From: Rhizobiales bacterium 62-17
Lineage (GTDB): Bacteria; Pseudomonadota; Alphaproteobacteria; Rhizobiales; Beijerinckiaceae
NCBI GenBank assembly: GCA_001898965.1
Contig: MKVW01000006.1
Span: forward strand, 112,882 to 176,881
DNA length: 64,000 nucleotides
Reading direction: 5' to 3'
Shown here: in pieces, positions 1 to 7,886 of the stretch
How the letters are laid out: every line of letters begins with the position of its first letter
Position numbering within the stretch: the stretch's first letter is position 1
Notes under the pieces: generated by a model
The model's input: the letters and a program-made list of their open reading frames with translations, nothing else
What the model was told of the DNA's origin: nothing
Database searches by the model: none
Program-made: the position numbers and the translations under genes

Positions 1-178
1 GGGCGCTGGGCACGACGCGGCCTTTGTCGCGAAGATCGCGCCAAGTGCTATGCTGTTCATTCCTTGCCGCGATGGCAAAAGCCACGCGCCGGAGGAGTGG
101 ACCGAGCCGGAACAGATCGCGGCCGGAGCTACCGCTATTTTTGAAGCCGTGCGGCTTCTCGACGGACACAACAGCTAA
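1..178 (+). CDS. M20-family amidohydrolase (N-carbamoyl-amino-acid hydrolase / allantoate amidohydrolase type), C-terminal end only
   Basis: The first 58 readable codons (frame starting at base 2, stop TAA at 176-178) are the end of a gene that begins before the window. The peptide carries GAGHDA and SHAPEE, the C-terminal signatures of dinuclear-metal M20 amidohydrolases that open N-carbamoyl-L-amino acids, ureidoglycolate or allantoate; the His of SHAPEE is a metal ligand in the family. It lies 11 bases before the DUF917 gene on the same strand, so they are probably cotranscribed. In known thiohydantoin/ergothioneine catabolism the equivalent enzyme hydrolyses N-carbamoyl-glutamate. The substrate here cannot be fixed from the fragment. 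Confidence 0.85.
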   Translation, partial: GAGHDAAFVAKIAPSAMLFIPCRDGKSHAPEEWTEPEQIAAGATAIFEAVRLLDGHNS

Positions 179-189
179 CGGAGCCGGAT

Positions 190-1278
190 ATGGGACGCAT
201 TCTGACGGCGCGCGATGTAGATTGCGCAGGCAAGGGCGGTGCGGTGTTTGCGGCGGGCGGTGGCGGCTGGGCCGATCATGGCCGTATGCTTGGCACGGCC
301 GCGGTCAATGCCGGCCAGCCAGAATTGGTGTCCATGGACGAAGTGCCCGATGATGCCTGGATCGCCACCGCCGCGGCCATTGGCGCACCGGCCAGCACCA
401 CCGAATGGCAGATGCTCGGCGTCGATTATGTCAAAGCCGTGCAGCTCGTACAGAAGGAACTCGGCGCACCGATCCACGGCCTGATCATCGGTCAGAACGG
501 CAAGTCCAGCACGATGAACGCCTGGCTTCCATCAGCCATTCTCGGCACCAAGGTGATCGATGCGGTCGGCGATATCCGCGCCCATCCCACAGGCGACATG
601 GGATCGATCGGCCTTGCCAATTCGCCGATCCCAATGATTCAGTCGGCGGTGGGCGGCAATCGCAGCAAGAATGCCTATATCGAGCTGGTGGTACGCGGCG
701 CGACGGCCAAGATTTCACCGATCCTGCGCACGGCCTCGGATATGTCGGGTGGGTTCATCGCCTCCTGCCGCAATCCGGTGCCAGCCTCCTATGTGAAGAA
801 ACATGCAGCGCTCGGCGGCATTTCCATCGCTTTGGCGTTGGGCGAAGCCATTTTGAAGGCTGAACCTAAGGGCGGGACGGCTGTCGTCGATGCCATCTGT
901 AAGGAAACCAAGGGCGAGATTATCGGCCAGGGCAAGGTGATGAAAAAGGCGGTGACCTACACCAATGAAGCCTTCGACATTGGCACGATCACGATCAACG
1001 AGGGCGCCAAGGCGATTACTTTGCACGTGATGAATGAGTATATGGCGGTGGAAGATGCGCAAGGCACGCGCCTCGCCACGTTCCCAGACGTCATCACCAC
1101 CCTGGACAAGAATGGCGTTCCGGCCAGCGTCGGTGAGATCAGGGAAGGTGACGAACTTCTGGTGCTGCGCATCGCCAAGAACGTCATTCCCCTGTCCTCT
1201 AGCGTCACCGATCCGTCTGTCTATCCGATCGTCGAAAAGGCGCTCGGTCTCAATCTGACCGACTATGCTCTGAGCTGA
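190..1278 (+). CDS. DUF917 family protein (S-methyl-thiohydantoin desulfurase-like)
   Basis: A 362-residue protein matching DUF917 over its full usual length. The N-terminal half (about residues 1-160) contains the family's Gly-rich start (FAAGGGGW) and the segment DMGSIGLANSP; the C-terminal half (about 165-362) contains the conserved GEIREGDELLVLR-like stretch. Members have been linked to removal of sulfur from thiohydantoins during ergothioneine and S-methyl-ergothioneine breakdown; others are annotated only as hydantoinase-associated proteins. It sits between an M20 amidohydrolase end and a urocanase-like gene with gaps of 11 and 10 bases, which supports a role in a (thio)hydantoin pathway. 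The family call is firm; the reaction is inferred from context. Confidence 0.88.
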   Translation: MGRILTARDVDCAGKGGAVFAAGGGGWADHGRMLGTAAVNAGQPELVSMDEVPDDAWIATAAAIGAPASTTEWQMLGVDYVKAVQLVQKELGAPIHGLIIGQNGKSSTMNAWLPSAILGTKVIDAVGDIRAHPTGDMGSIGLANSPIPMIQSAVGGNRSKNAYIELVVRGATAKISPILRTASDMSGGFIASCRNPVPASYVKKHAALGGISIALALGEAILKAEPKGGTAVVDAICKETKGEIIGQGKVMKKAVTYTNEAFDIGTITINEGAKAITLHVMNEYMAVEDAQGTRLATFPDVITTLDKNGVPASVGEIREGDELLVLRIAKNVIPLSSSVTDPSVYPIVEKALGLNLTDYALS

Positions 1279-1288
1279 GGTTTTAGAG

Positions 1289-2941
1289 ATGGCGCAGCGT
1301 GTATTTTCCGTAACGTCCGGCGACCAACTGCGATGCAAGGGCTGGCGCCAGGAAGCGCTATTGCGCCTCTTGGAGAACGTGCTGGCCGTCGGCGAGGATC
1401 CGAACAATCTCGTCGTCTATGCCGCGCTCGGCCGTGCCGCGCGCGACTGGCCTTCGCACGACAAGATCGTCGAGACATTAAAGACGATCGAGGATGGTGA
1501 AACCCTGCTCGTGCAATCGGGCAAGCCGATCGGTGTCATCAAGACCCACGCCAAGGCGCCGGTCATCATCATGGCCAATTGCAACATGGTTGGCCAATGG
1601 GCCAAGGCCGAGAATTTCTACGAACTGGCGAAGAAAAACCTAATCTGCTGGGGCGGTCTCACCGCCGGTGACTGGCAATATATCGGCTCGCAAGGCGTTA
1701 TTCAGGGTACCTACGAAATCTTTATGCGCATCGCGGCCAAACATTTCGGCGGCGATCTCGCTGGGCGCTTCGTACTCACCGCCGGCATGGGCGGCATGGG
1801 TGGGGCGCAGCCGCTGGCGGGCAAGATGGCTAAGGCGGCGATCCTTTGTGTCGACGTCGACGAATCTCGCATCGACAAGCGCATGACGATTGGTTTTGTC
1901 GATGTCAAAGCGAAGACATTGGATGAAGCGCTGGAGATGATCCGCAAGGCCCAGGCAGAAAAGAGGCCACTGTCCGTTGGTTTGTGCGCCAATGCGGCCG
2001 ATGTCTATCCGGAGATTGCCCGTCGCGGTATCATACCCGATGTGGTGACCGATCAGACCGCCGCGCACGATCTCGTCTATGGCTATGTGCCGGCCGGCCG
2101 GACGCTCGACGAAGTGCGGGAACTGCGCAAGGGCGATCCAAAGATCTTGATGGGCGAATCGATCCAGTCGATCGTTCGCCACGTCTCCGCGATGCTGGAC
2201 TTTCAAAAAAAGGGCGCGGTTGTTTTCGACAACGGCAATCTGATCCGCACTCATGCCAAGAATGGCGGTGTTGAAAACGCATTCGACATTCCGATCTTCA
2301 CCGAAGCATTCTTGCGTCCACTTTTCGCACGAGCCATTGGTCCGTTCCGCTGGGTGGCGCTCTCGAACGATCCAGACGACATCAAGAAGATCGATGATCT
2401 CGTGCTCGAAAAGTTTGGCGACAATCAGATCGTCTCGAACTGGATCAAACTGGCGCGTCAGCATGTGCCGTTCGAGGGGCTGCCGGCGCGCATCGCTTGG
2501 CTCGGCCACGGCGAGCGCACCGAACTGGGCCTTGCCGTCAACCAGATGGTGCGCGAGGGCAAGCTGGCGGGACCCATTGCCTTCACCCGCGATCATCTCG
2601 ATGCCGGCGCCATGGCCCATCCCAATATCATGACGGAGAACATGCGGGACGGCTCCGACGCGATCGCCGACTGGCCATTGCTTAACGCCATGGTGCATTG
2701 TGCCTCCCAGGCCGATCTGGTGGCCGTCCATTCCGGTGGCGGCGGCTATTCCGGCTACATGACCAGCGCTGGCGTCACTCTGGTGGCGGACGGGTCTGAG
2801 GCCGCCGACGAGCGTCTATCGTTGTCCTTGACCAACGACACGACCACGGGCGTGATGCGCTATGCCGATGCCGGATATGAGGAAGCCTTGGACGAAGCGC
2901 GCCAGAAGAACATCCGGCATTTCCGGCTTCCGCCCCAGTAG
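1289..2941 (+). CDS. Urocanate hydratase-like protein (possible thiourocanate or related heterocycle hydratase)
   Basis: A 550-residue protein of normal urocanase length. It keeps the family hallmarks DWQYIGSQGVIQGTYE, LTAGMGGMGGAQP with the NAD-binding Gly-rich turn, DVDESRIDKR, and GSDAIADWPLLNA. Two sites differ from true HutU. The conserved Cys in LFCRGIGPFRW is Ala347 here (LFARAIGPFRW), and the HHGGGVGMG loop reads HSGGGGYSG. In Pseudomonas urocanase that Cys is essential, so a substrate other than plain urocanate is likely. No hutH, hutI or hutG lies nearby. Neighbours (M20 hydrolase, DUF917) point to thiourocanate or a similar ring acrylate. The start at 1289 leaves a 10-base gap after DUF917. 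Confidence 0.9.
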   Translation: MAQRVFSVTSGDQLRCKGWRQEALLRLLENVLAVGEDPNNLVVYAALGRAARDWPSHDKIVETLKTIEDGETLLVQSGKPIGVIKTHAKAPVIIMANCNMVGQWAKAENFYELAKKNLICWGGLTAGDWQYIGSQGVIQGTYEIFMRIAAKHFGGDLAGRFVLTAGMGGMGGAQPLAGKMAKAAILCVDVDESRIDKRMTIGFVDVKAKTLDEALEMIRKAQAEKRPLSVGLCANAADVYPEIARRGIIPDVVTDQTAAHDLVYGYVPAGRTLDEVRELRKGDPKILMGESIQSIVRHVSAMLDFQKKGAVVFDNGNLIRTHAKNGGVENAFDIPIFTEAFLRPLFARAIGPFRWVALSNDPDDIKKIDDLVLEKFGDNQIVSNWIKLARQHVPFEGLPARIAWLGHGERTELGLAVNQMVREGKLAGPIAFTRDHLDAGAMAHPNIMTENMRDGSDAIADWPLLNAMVHCASQADLVAVHSGGGGYSGYMTSAGVTLVADGSEAADERLSLSLTNDTTTGVMRYADAGYEEALDEARQKNIRHFRLPPQ

Positions 2942-2957
2942 ACACAGGTTAGGACTG

Positions 2958-4319
2958 ATGACCGATCAAAGCATGCGCGGCTTTATGGGCGTTCTCGAAC
3001 AGACGGGTGAACTGCATCGTGTGAAGCGGTCTGTCGATCCGCGTTTCGAGCTTGGCGCGGTGCTGGCGCTGAAGGATCGCGGCCCAGGCCTGTTGTTCGA
3101 AAGGATCAATGGTCATTCCATGCCGGTCGTCGGCAATCTGCTGTCGATGCGCGCCCGTTTTGCTGCCGCACTCGGTGTCGAGCCAAGCGCACTGGACGCG
3201 ATCTTGCAGAAGGCGCTCGCTTATCCGATCGCGCCGGTCATGGTCGACGAGGGGCCGGTTCAAGAGATCGTGCATCAGGAAAAGATCGATCTTGGGAGAC
3301 TGCTGCCGGTGCCGACCTGGTTCGAGCGGGAGGCTGCGCCCTATGTCACCGCGGGCGTCATCATCGCCAAGGATCCGGAAACCGGCCGTCGTAATGTCTC
3401 CATCGCCCGTCTGCGGCTGGACGGTGGCGGAAAGATCATGGCTGGCATCGCCAAGAACCATCATCTCTATATTCTCGCTGACAAGGCGAAGGCACTTGGC
3501 CGCAAGCTCGAAATCGCCGTCGCTATCGGCAATCACACGGCCGTTCTGCTGGGGTCGCAGCTCTATCTCGGTCTCGGTGACGACGAATACGACACGGTTG
3601 GCGGTCTGCTTGGCGAAGCCCTGCAATTGGTACGTTGCAAGACGGTCGATCTGGAAGTTCCTGCCCACGCCGAAATCGTGCTGGAAGGGGAGCTTGATCC
3701 CAACGATCTGATCGACGAAGGTCCCGTCTCCGAATTTCACGGCTTCTATGTCAATTACGGAGCAGGTATCGGCGGCATCATTCGCTGCGTTACCCACCAG
3801 CGCGACGCGATCTATCAGGCTATTCTGCCCGGCTATGCCAGCGAACATTGTTTGCTCGGTGGCGTAGCCATTGGCGCGACCCTCTGCCAGGCATTGCAGC
3901 GCATGATTCCGGCGGTGCGCCGCGTCGTCATCACTGAAGGCGGCATGGGCCGTCTGCACGCGGTGATTTCCATGCATCAGCCGCGTCTGGGTGAGGGTGC
4001 CCGTGCGGTCATGCTCGCCATGGGCCAGGTCAATCTTTTGAAACTGGTGATCGTCGTCGAGGACGATGTCGATCCGGAAAATGCACGCGAAGTCGAATGG
4101 TCGCTCGCTGCGCGTTTCCGCGGCGGAGAGGATCTGATCGTCGTTCCGCACGTCAAGGCGGACCGTTGCGATCCGGTCCATGAAAATCTCACGGTAACAA
4201 AAATCGGTATGGTGGCTACCACGCGGCCGGGAGATGGGAGCACCGACAGCCGTTCAGAGTGGGCACGTGCTCCTCGCTCGGTTCTTGATGAAGTTCGCAA
4301 AAATCTGACTGAATATTAG
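2958..4319 (+). CDS. UbiD family decarboxylase
   Basis: A 453-residue protein, typical UbiD length, starting at the ATG at 2958 (MTDQSMRGF), 16 bases after the urocanase-like gene. UbiD enzymes use prenylated FMN to (de)carboxylate aromatic or alpha,beta-unsaturated acids; the cofactor is made by UbiX, which is not in this window. Recognisable parts are the N-terminal FMN-proximal region, the VSIARLRLD segment where the family has its active-site Arg, EIVLEGEL, the Glu of VSEFHGFY, and the C-terminal trimerisation half beginning near ITEGGMGRLH. It is last in the plus-strand cluster and faces a minus-strand ABC operon 60 bases on. A decarboxylase is not part of the known ergothioneine route, so its substrate is open. 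Confidence 0.9.
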   Translation: MTDQSMRGFMGVLEQTGELHRVKRSVDPRFELGAVLALKDRGPGLLFERINGHSMPVVGNLLSMRARFAAALGVEPSALDAILQKALAYPIAPVMVDEGPVQEIVHQEKIDLGRLLPVPTWFEREAAPYVTAGVIIAKDPETGRRNVSIARLRLDGGGKIMAGIAKNHHLYILADKAKALGRKLEIAVAIGNHTAVLLGSQLYLGLGDDEYDTVGGLLGEALQLVRCKTVDLEVPAHAEIVLEGELDPNDLIDEGPVSEFHGFYVNYGAGIGGIIRCVTHQRDAIYQAILPGYASEHCLLGGVAIGATLCQALQRMIPAVRRVVITEGGMGRLHAVISMHQPRLGEGARAVMLAMGQVNLLKLVIVVEDDVDPENAREVEWSLAARFRGGEDLIVVPHVKADRCDPVHENLTVTKIGMVATTRPGDGSTDSRSEWARAPRSVLDEVRKNLTEY

Positions 4320-4378
4320 CCAAAGCTAGTTTCTATCGACCTGGATGTAAGTAAGCGCGTAAACAGGTCATAGTGAAA

Positions 4379-5386
4379 TCAAATCTTATCCTCGTGCGGA
4401 GGCAGCCGGGTTGTCGGTAACAGAGACCAGCCAAAGCGTGCTTCCAAAAAACCCCAGATGCCGCGACGTGCAAAGATCATGGTGATGATGGCGATCGTCC
4501 CCAGAACGATCATGTAGACGGGGCCGAGATTGGCCAGGAATTCGCGCAATAAAAAGTAGACGGCGGTGCCGACGATGGCGCCTTCGAGGCGGCCAATTCC
4601 GCCGATGACGACGATGAAAATAATGGTCACTGTCCAGTCATTCAGACTGAAACCGCTGGCCGGCGAAATACGCAGCTTTTGTAAAAAGATGAGTGACGAC
4701 ACGGCGCTGACGGCAGCAGCGACGCCGACATAGGTCCAGAATTTCGCCCGCCAGATATCGATACCGAGCGAGGCGGCTGCTGTGGGATTATCGCGCAGGG
4801 CTGTCAGCGCGAGCCCCACCTTGGAACGCAGAAGAGCGTATGCACCAAACAGGGTGCCGGTGCCTGCGGCCAACAGCAGCCAGTAGATGATGAACTCGCG
4901 CGTCGACCGATCTTCGGCAATGCCTCGTACGACAGCGGCCGGTAGCGACATGCCAGCGCCGCCACCGAGCTGTGGGATCATTGTGAAGACAAGATAGATC
5001 GTTTCGGCGGCCACCCAGCTGCCGATGGCGAAATACGCGCCTTCGAGGCGAAACAGTAATGGCGCGAAGAGTGCGGCGGCCAGCGCAGCCAGCACAATGC
5101 CAAGCAGAATCGCGACATAGGGTGAGACACCAAGGAATATGGTGGCGGAAAACAGCGTATAGCCGCCAATGCCGACGAAAGCCTGCTGGCCAACCGACAG
5201 CAGGCCAGCATAGCCGGCCAGCAGATTCCACAAGAGCGCCAGGGTTAGCAGGCTGTACATTTCGCCGAGCAGACGCAGGCCTGCCCGGTCGGCCCAGAGC
5301 GGCGCGGCGGCAAGCCCGATGACTAAGAGCGCAGAGATCGCGATGAATCTGCGCCAATCGGAAGACGGGTGCGACGGTTCGCTCAT
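4379..5386 (-). CDS. Branched-chain amino acid-type ABC transporter permease (LivM family)
   Basis: A 335-residue, very hydrophobic protein with about nine predicted membrane spans, a cytoplasmic N-terminus (MSEPSHPSSDWRR) and the LivM signatures NLLAGYAGLLSVGQQAFVGIGGY and VIGGIGRLEGAIVGTA. It should form the inner-membrane channel together with the LivH-type protein encoded just upstream (3-base gap). This is the last gene of the operon transcribed leftwards from about 7713. The binding protein is probably the divergent gene at 9558. Liv-type importers often carry aromatic or heterocyclic acids rather than amino acids in catabolic clusters, which is likely here. Confidence 0.93.
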   Translation of the reverse strand: MSEPSHPSSDWRRFIAISALLVIGLAAAPLWADRAGLRLLGEMYSLLTLALLWNLLAGYAGLLSVGQQAFVGIGGYTLFSATIFLGVSPYVAILLGIVLAALAAALFAPLLFRLEGAYFAIGSWVAAETIYLVFTMIPQLGGGAGMSLPAAVVRGIAEDRSTREFIIYWLLLAAGTGTLFGAYALLRSKVGLALTALRDNPTAAASLGIDIWRAKFWTYVGVAAAVSAVSSLIFLQKLRISPASGFSLNDWTVTIIFIVVIGGIGRLEGAIVGTAVYFLLREFLANLGPVYMIVLGTIAIITMIFARRGIWGFLEARFGWSLLPTTRLPPHEDKI

Positions 5387-5389
5387 GGC

Positions 5390-6253
5390 CTACGGTGCCT
5401 TCGGGAATAGGCCACGCGGACGCAGCGCGAGAATGATGAAGAAAACCAGATGGCCGGAGAGGATCTGCATATTCGGCGAAATCTGCGCGCCGAACGACTG
5501 CGCTAATCCCAATACGAGGCCGCCGGCAAGAGTGCCGTAAAAACTGCCGAGGCCGCCAATGATGACGGCTTCAAAGCCGTAAATCAGTCGCGCCGGCCCT
5601 GAATACGGATCGAAGTTCGAACGCATGGCCAGGAAGACGCTGGCGATGGCAATGGTGGCAAAAGAGATGGCCATGGCCAAAGCATAGATGTGATCGGCAC
5701 GCACACCGATCGCTGAAGCGATCTGTGGATCGTCAGAGGTGGCACGAAAGGCGCGGCCGATCCGGGTACGGGCGAAGATAAACTCCAACACGATCACGAG
5801 GACAACAGCCATCAGCAAAGTGAAGAGCGGCAGCAAACCGATCTGGATCGAACCAAGTGGCAGACTGCTCGTCTGCAAGGAACCCGCGGACAAGCGCATA
5901 CTGTTGCTGGTGAAAGCCGCGAGCAATGCATTCTGGATAATGACGGCGAGCCCGAATGTCACCAGCAGCGGCGGCAAGACGTCGTCGTCCCCCATGGTGC
6001 GGTTGAGCACCCATTTTTGCAGGAGATAGCCGATCACTGCCATGATCGGGATGACGACGAGAAGCGCCACGAGTGGATGCAATCCGGTGGCGCCGATCAC
6101 CAGATAAGCAATATAGGCTGCTAGAACGATAAAATCGCCGTGCGCGATATTGACGAGGCGCATGACGCCGAAGATCAGCGACAGGCCGATGGCGAAAAGA
6201 GTGTACAGGCCGCCCAGAAGAAGACCGCCGATCAGGGTATCGATCACGTTCAC
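5390..6253 (-). CDS. Branched-chain amino acid-type ABC transporter permease (LivH family)
   Basis: A 287-residue integral membrane protein with the LivH motifs YTLFAIGLSLIFGVMRLVNIAHGDF near the N-terminus (residues about 17-42) and EAVIIGGLGSFYGTLAGG near the C-terminus. It starts at GTG 6253, preceded by GGGAGAG at a good distance on the minus strand. It pairs with the LivM-type permease downstream and the two ATPases upstream. The gene order livG-livF-livH-livM on the minus strand indicates a single transcript. Confidence 0.93.
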   Translation of the reverse strand: MNVIDTLIGGLLLGGLYTLFAIGLSLIFGVMRLVNIAHGDFIVLAAYIAYLVIGATGLHPLVALLVVIPIMAVIGYLLQKWVLNRTMGDDDVLPPLLVTFGLAVIIQNALLAAFTSNSMRLSAGSLQTSSLPLGSIQIGLLPLFTLLMAVVLVIVLEFIFARTRIGRAFRATSDDPQIASAIGVRADHIYALAMAISFATIAIASVFLAMRSNFDPYSGPARLIYGFEAVIIGGLGSFYGTLAGGLVLGLAQSFGAQISPNMQILSGHLVFFIILALRPRGLFPKAP

Positions 6254-6269
6254 GGTTGCTCTCCCACGG

Positions 6270-6974
6270 TCACTCTCCGAAATAGGTGACGGTGAGGTCG
6301 TGCAGCGTCAGCGTTTCCGCCGCGCCATCGAGGACGATGCGGCCTTCGCGGATGCACACGAGATGTCGAGCGATCTTGCGCACGCGAGCGATGTCCTGTT
6401 CGACGACGATGGCGCCGACACCGCTGGCGAGAATGGCTGGAAAGGCCGCATAGACCTCGTTGACGACGATCGGTGCGAGGCCGAGCGAAATTTCATCGAA
6501 AAGAATAAGGTCGGGATTGGCGATCAGTGCTCGGCCGATAGCCACCATCTGCTGTTGGCCGCCAGAAAGCGACAGCGCCGGCGCATGGCGCTTTTCGGCA
6601 AGAATGGGGAACAGCGCATAGATGCGCTCCAGGGTCCAATGGCCTTTGCGCCCATAGTCCCCTGCGATCCGCAGATTCTCCTCGACGCTCAACGAGCGAA
6701 ACAGGCGACGGCCTTCCGGCACCATGGCGATGCCAAGCGTCGCGAGATCGCTGGTCGGCAGGGCTCCGATGGGCTGGCCGCGAAATCGCACCATATCCTG
6801 CTGGCGCGGCAGGAGGCCCATGATGGCACGAAACAAGGTGGTCTTGCCGGCGCCATTGGCACCGACGAGGCCGAGCATTTCGCCTTGTTGCAGATCAAAA
6901 CTGAGCTCGAACAAGGCTTGGAAATCGCCATAACCCGACGACAGACGATCTATGGAGAGCAGCGGTTCAGCCAT
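6270..6974 (-). CDS. ABC transporter ATP-binding protein (LivF family)
   Basis: A 234-residue ATPase of LivF type. Walker A is GANGAGKTT (about residues 36-44), the signature is LSGGQQQM, and Walker B ends in LILFDE followed by the D-loop region ISLGLAP. Start ATG 6974 has GGAGAG seven bases before it and overlaps the end of the LivG-type gene by 8 bases, indicating translational coupling. It energises import by the two permeases downstream. Confidence 0.94.
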   Translation of the reverse strand: MAEPLLSIDRLSSGYGDFQALFELSFDLQQGEMLGLVGANGAGKTTLFRAIMGLLPRQQDMVRFRGQPIGALPTSDLATLGIAMVPEGRRLFRSLSVEENLRIAGDYGRKGHWTLERIYALFPILAEKRHAPALSLSGGQQQMVAIGRALIANPDLILFDEISLGLAPIVVNEVYAAFPAILASGVGAIVVEQDIARVRKIARHLVCIREGRIVLDGAAETLTLHDLTVTYFGE

Positions 6975-7713
6975 GGGCGCTCTCCGCTTCCAGACCGAGA
7001 TAAATCGAGGAGACTTCCGGGCTCTTCATGATGGTTGCGGGATCGCCTTCGGCGATCTTCTGGCCGAAATCGAGGACGATCACTCGATCGACGATGGAGA
7101 GCAGCGCGTGCAACACATGCTCGATCCAGATGATGGTGGTCCCTTCGGAATGGATCTTGCGGATGAGTGCCACCAGTTCTTGGCACTCCGACTCGGTCAG
7201 GCCGCCGGCGATCTCGTCGAGCAGAAGCAGGCGCGGCGCCGTCGCGATCGAGCGTGCCAATTCCAAACGCTTGCGGTCGAGCAGGGTGATCTCGCCGGCG
7301 CGCAATTGGGCCTTGGGCCACAGGCCCGTGCGCTGCAAAGCCTCGGCTGCGGGCGCGCGTGCCTCCCGCTGCGACAATTTCTGGCCGAAAGCTGCCGCGA
7401 CCAGCGTGTTCTCGAAAACCGTCATGCCGCCAAAAGGCTGCGGCACCTGGAATGATCGGGTGATGCCCATATGACAACGGCTGCGCGCACTTGCCGTGGT
7501 GATATCCTGGCCAAAAAAACTGATGCGTCCCGCATCGGCCCGAATAATGCCAGTGAAGAGATTGAACAGGGTCGTCTTGCCGGCGCCATTCGGCCCGATG
7601 ATGCCGATGGCTTCGCCGGCACGCACCGTCAGCGATACGTCTTTCGTCACCGACAAAGCGCCATAGGCCTTGCACAGCCCAACGACTTCCAGTGCGATCT
7701 CGTCCGACGACAT
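6967..7713 (-). CDS. ABC transporter ATP-binding protein (LivG family)
   Basis: A 248-residue LivG-type ATPase beginning MSSDEIALEV at 7713. This start is preferred over an in-frame one at 7734 because GGGAGGGGG lies directly before it on the minus strand. Walker A is GPNGAGKTT, with the LivG insert FQVPQPFGGMTVFEN. Walker B is LLLLDEIAGGL. The usual signature region is altered: the family's LSYGxQRxLEIARAL reads LLDRKRLELARSIA here, a deviation seen in several LivG paralogues. It is the first gene of the leftward operon; the promoter must lie in 7714-7886. Confidence 0.92.
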   Translation of the reverse strand: MSSDEIALEVVGLCKAYGALSVTKDVSLTVRAGEAIGIIGPNGAGKTTLFNLFTGIIRADAGRISFFGQDITTASARSRCHMGITRSFQVPQPFGGMTVFENTLVAAAFGQKLSQREARAPAAEALQRTGLWPKAQLRAGEITLLDRKRLELARSIATAPRLLLLDEIAGGLTESECQELVALIRKIHSEGTTIIWIEHVLHALLSIVDRVIVLDFGQKIAEGDPATIMKSPEVSSIYLGLEAESAHG

Positions 7714-7886
7714 GCCCCCTCCCGGCTCGCCCAAACGCTTTGGCCCAGCGTAAGGCTTGGCCTATCCACCCAGACAGAGCTAAGATAAAGATAGATTATA
7801 AGCAATAGAATATATTATTTATTGCCCGTCGCGCCCCACCGTGCCATTGTCCCGGATGTGGGAGCGGGCGATCTTGGGAGGACGCT
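7714..7886. promoter_or_regulatory. Divergent intergenic region with AT-rich imperfect dyad
   Basis: This 173-base stretch separates the leftward ABC operon from the rightward monooxygenase gene and must hold both promoters. Bases 7785-7824 are strikingly AT-rich in GC-rich surroundings. Within it GCAATA (7802-7807) and TATTGC (7820-7825) form an inverted repeat with 12 bases between the arms, a candidate operator. The monooxygenase has GGGAGGACGCT (7875-7885) as its ribosome-binding region. No dedicated regulator gene lies next to this region. Confidence 0.45.

Noticed and set aside
1640-2731. Long minus-strand open frame of 363 codons
   Set aside because: It is antisense to the urocanase-like gene, shows no recognisable domain, and has the His/Asp/Arg-rich composition of a shadow frame in GC-rich DNA.
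1289-2941. Normal histidine utilisation (hut) cluster
   Set aside because: No hutH, hutI, hutF or hutG is present, the regulator is not linked, and the urocanase homologue has lost the essential Cys.
2949-4181. Minus-strand open frame of 410 codons
   Set aside because: Fully antisense to the UbiD gene, no family features; a third-position GC artefact.
4320-4378. Possible bidirectional terminator between the convergent ubiD and livM-type genes
   Set aside because: Only weak stems were found (GACCTG with CAGGTC 20 bases apart; TAGC with GCTA) and no T-run, so it cannot be supported.
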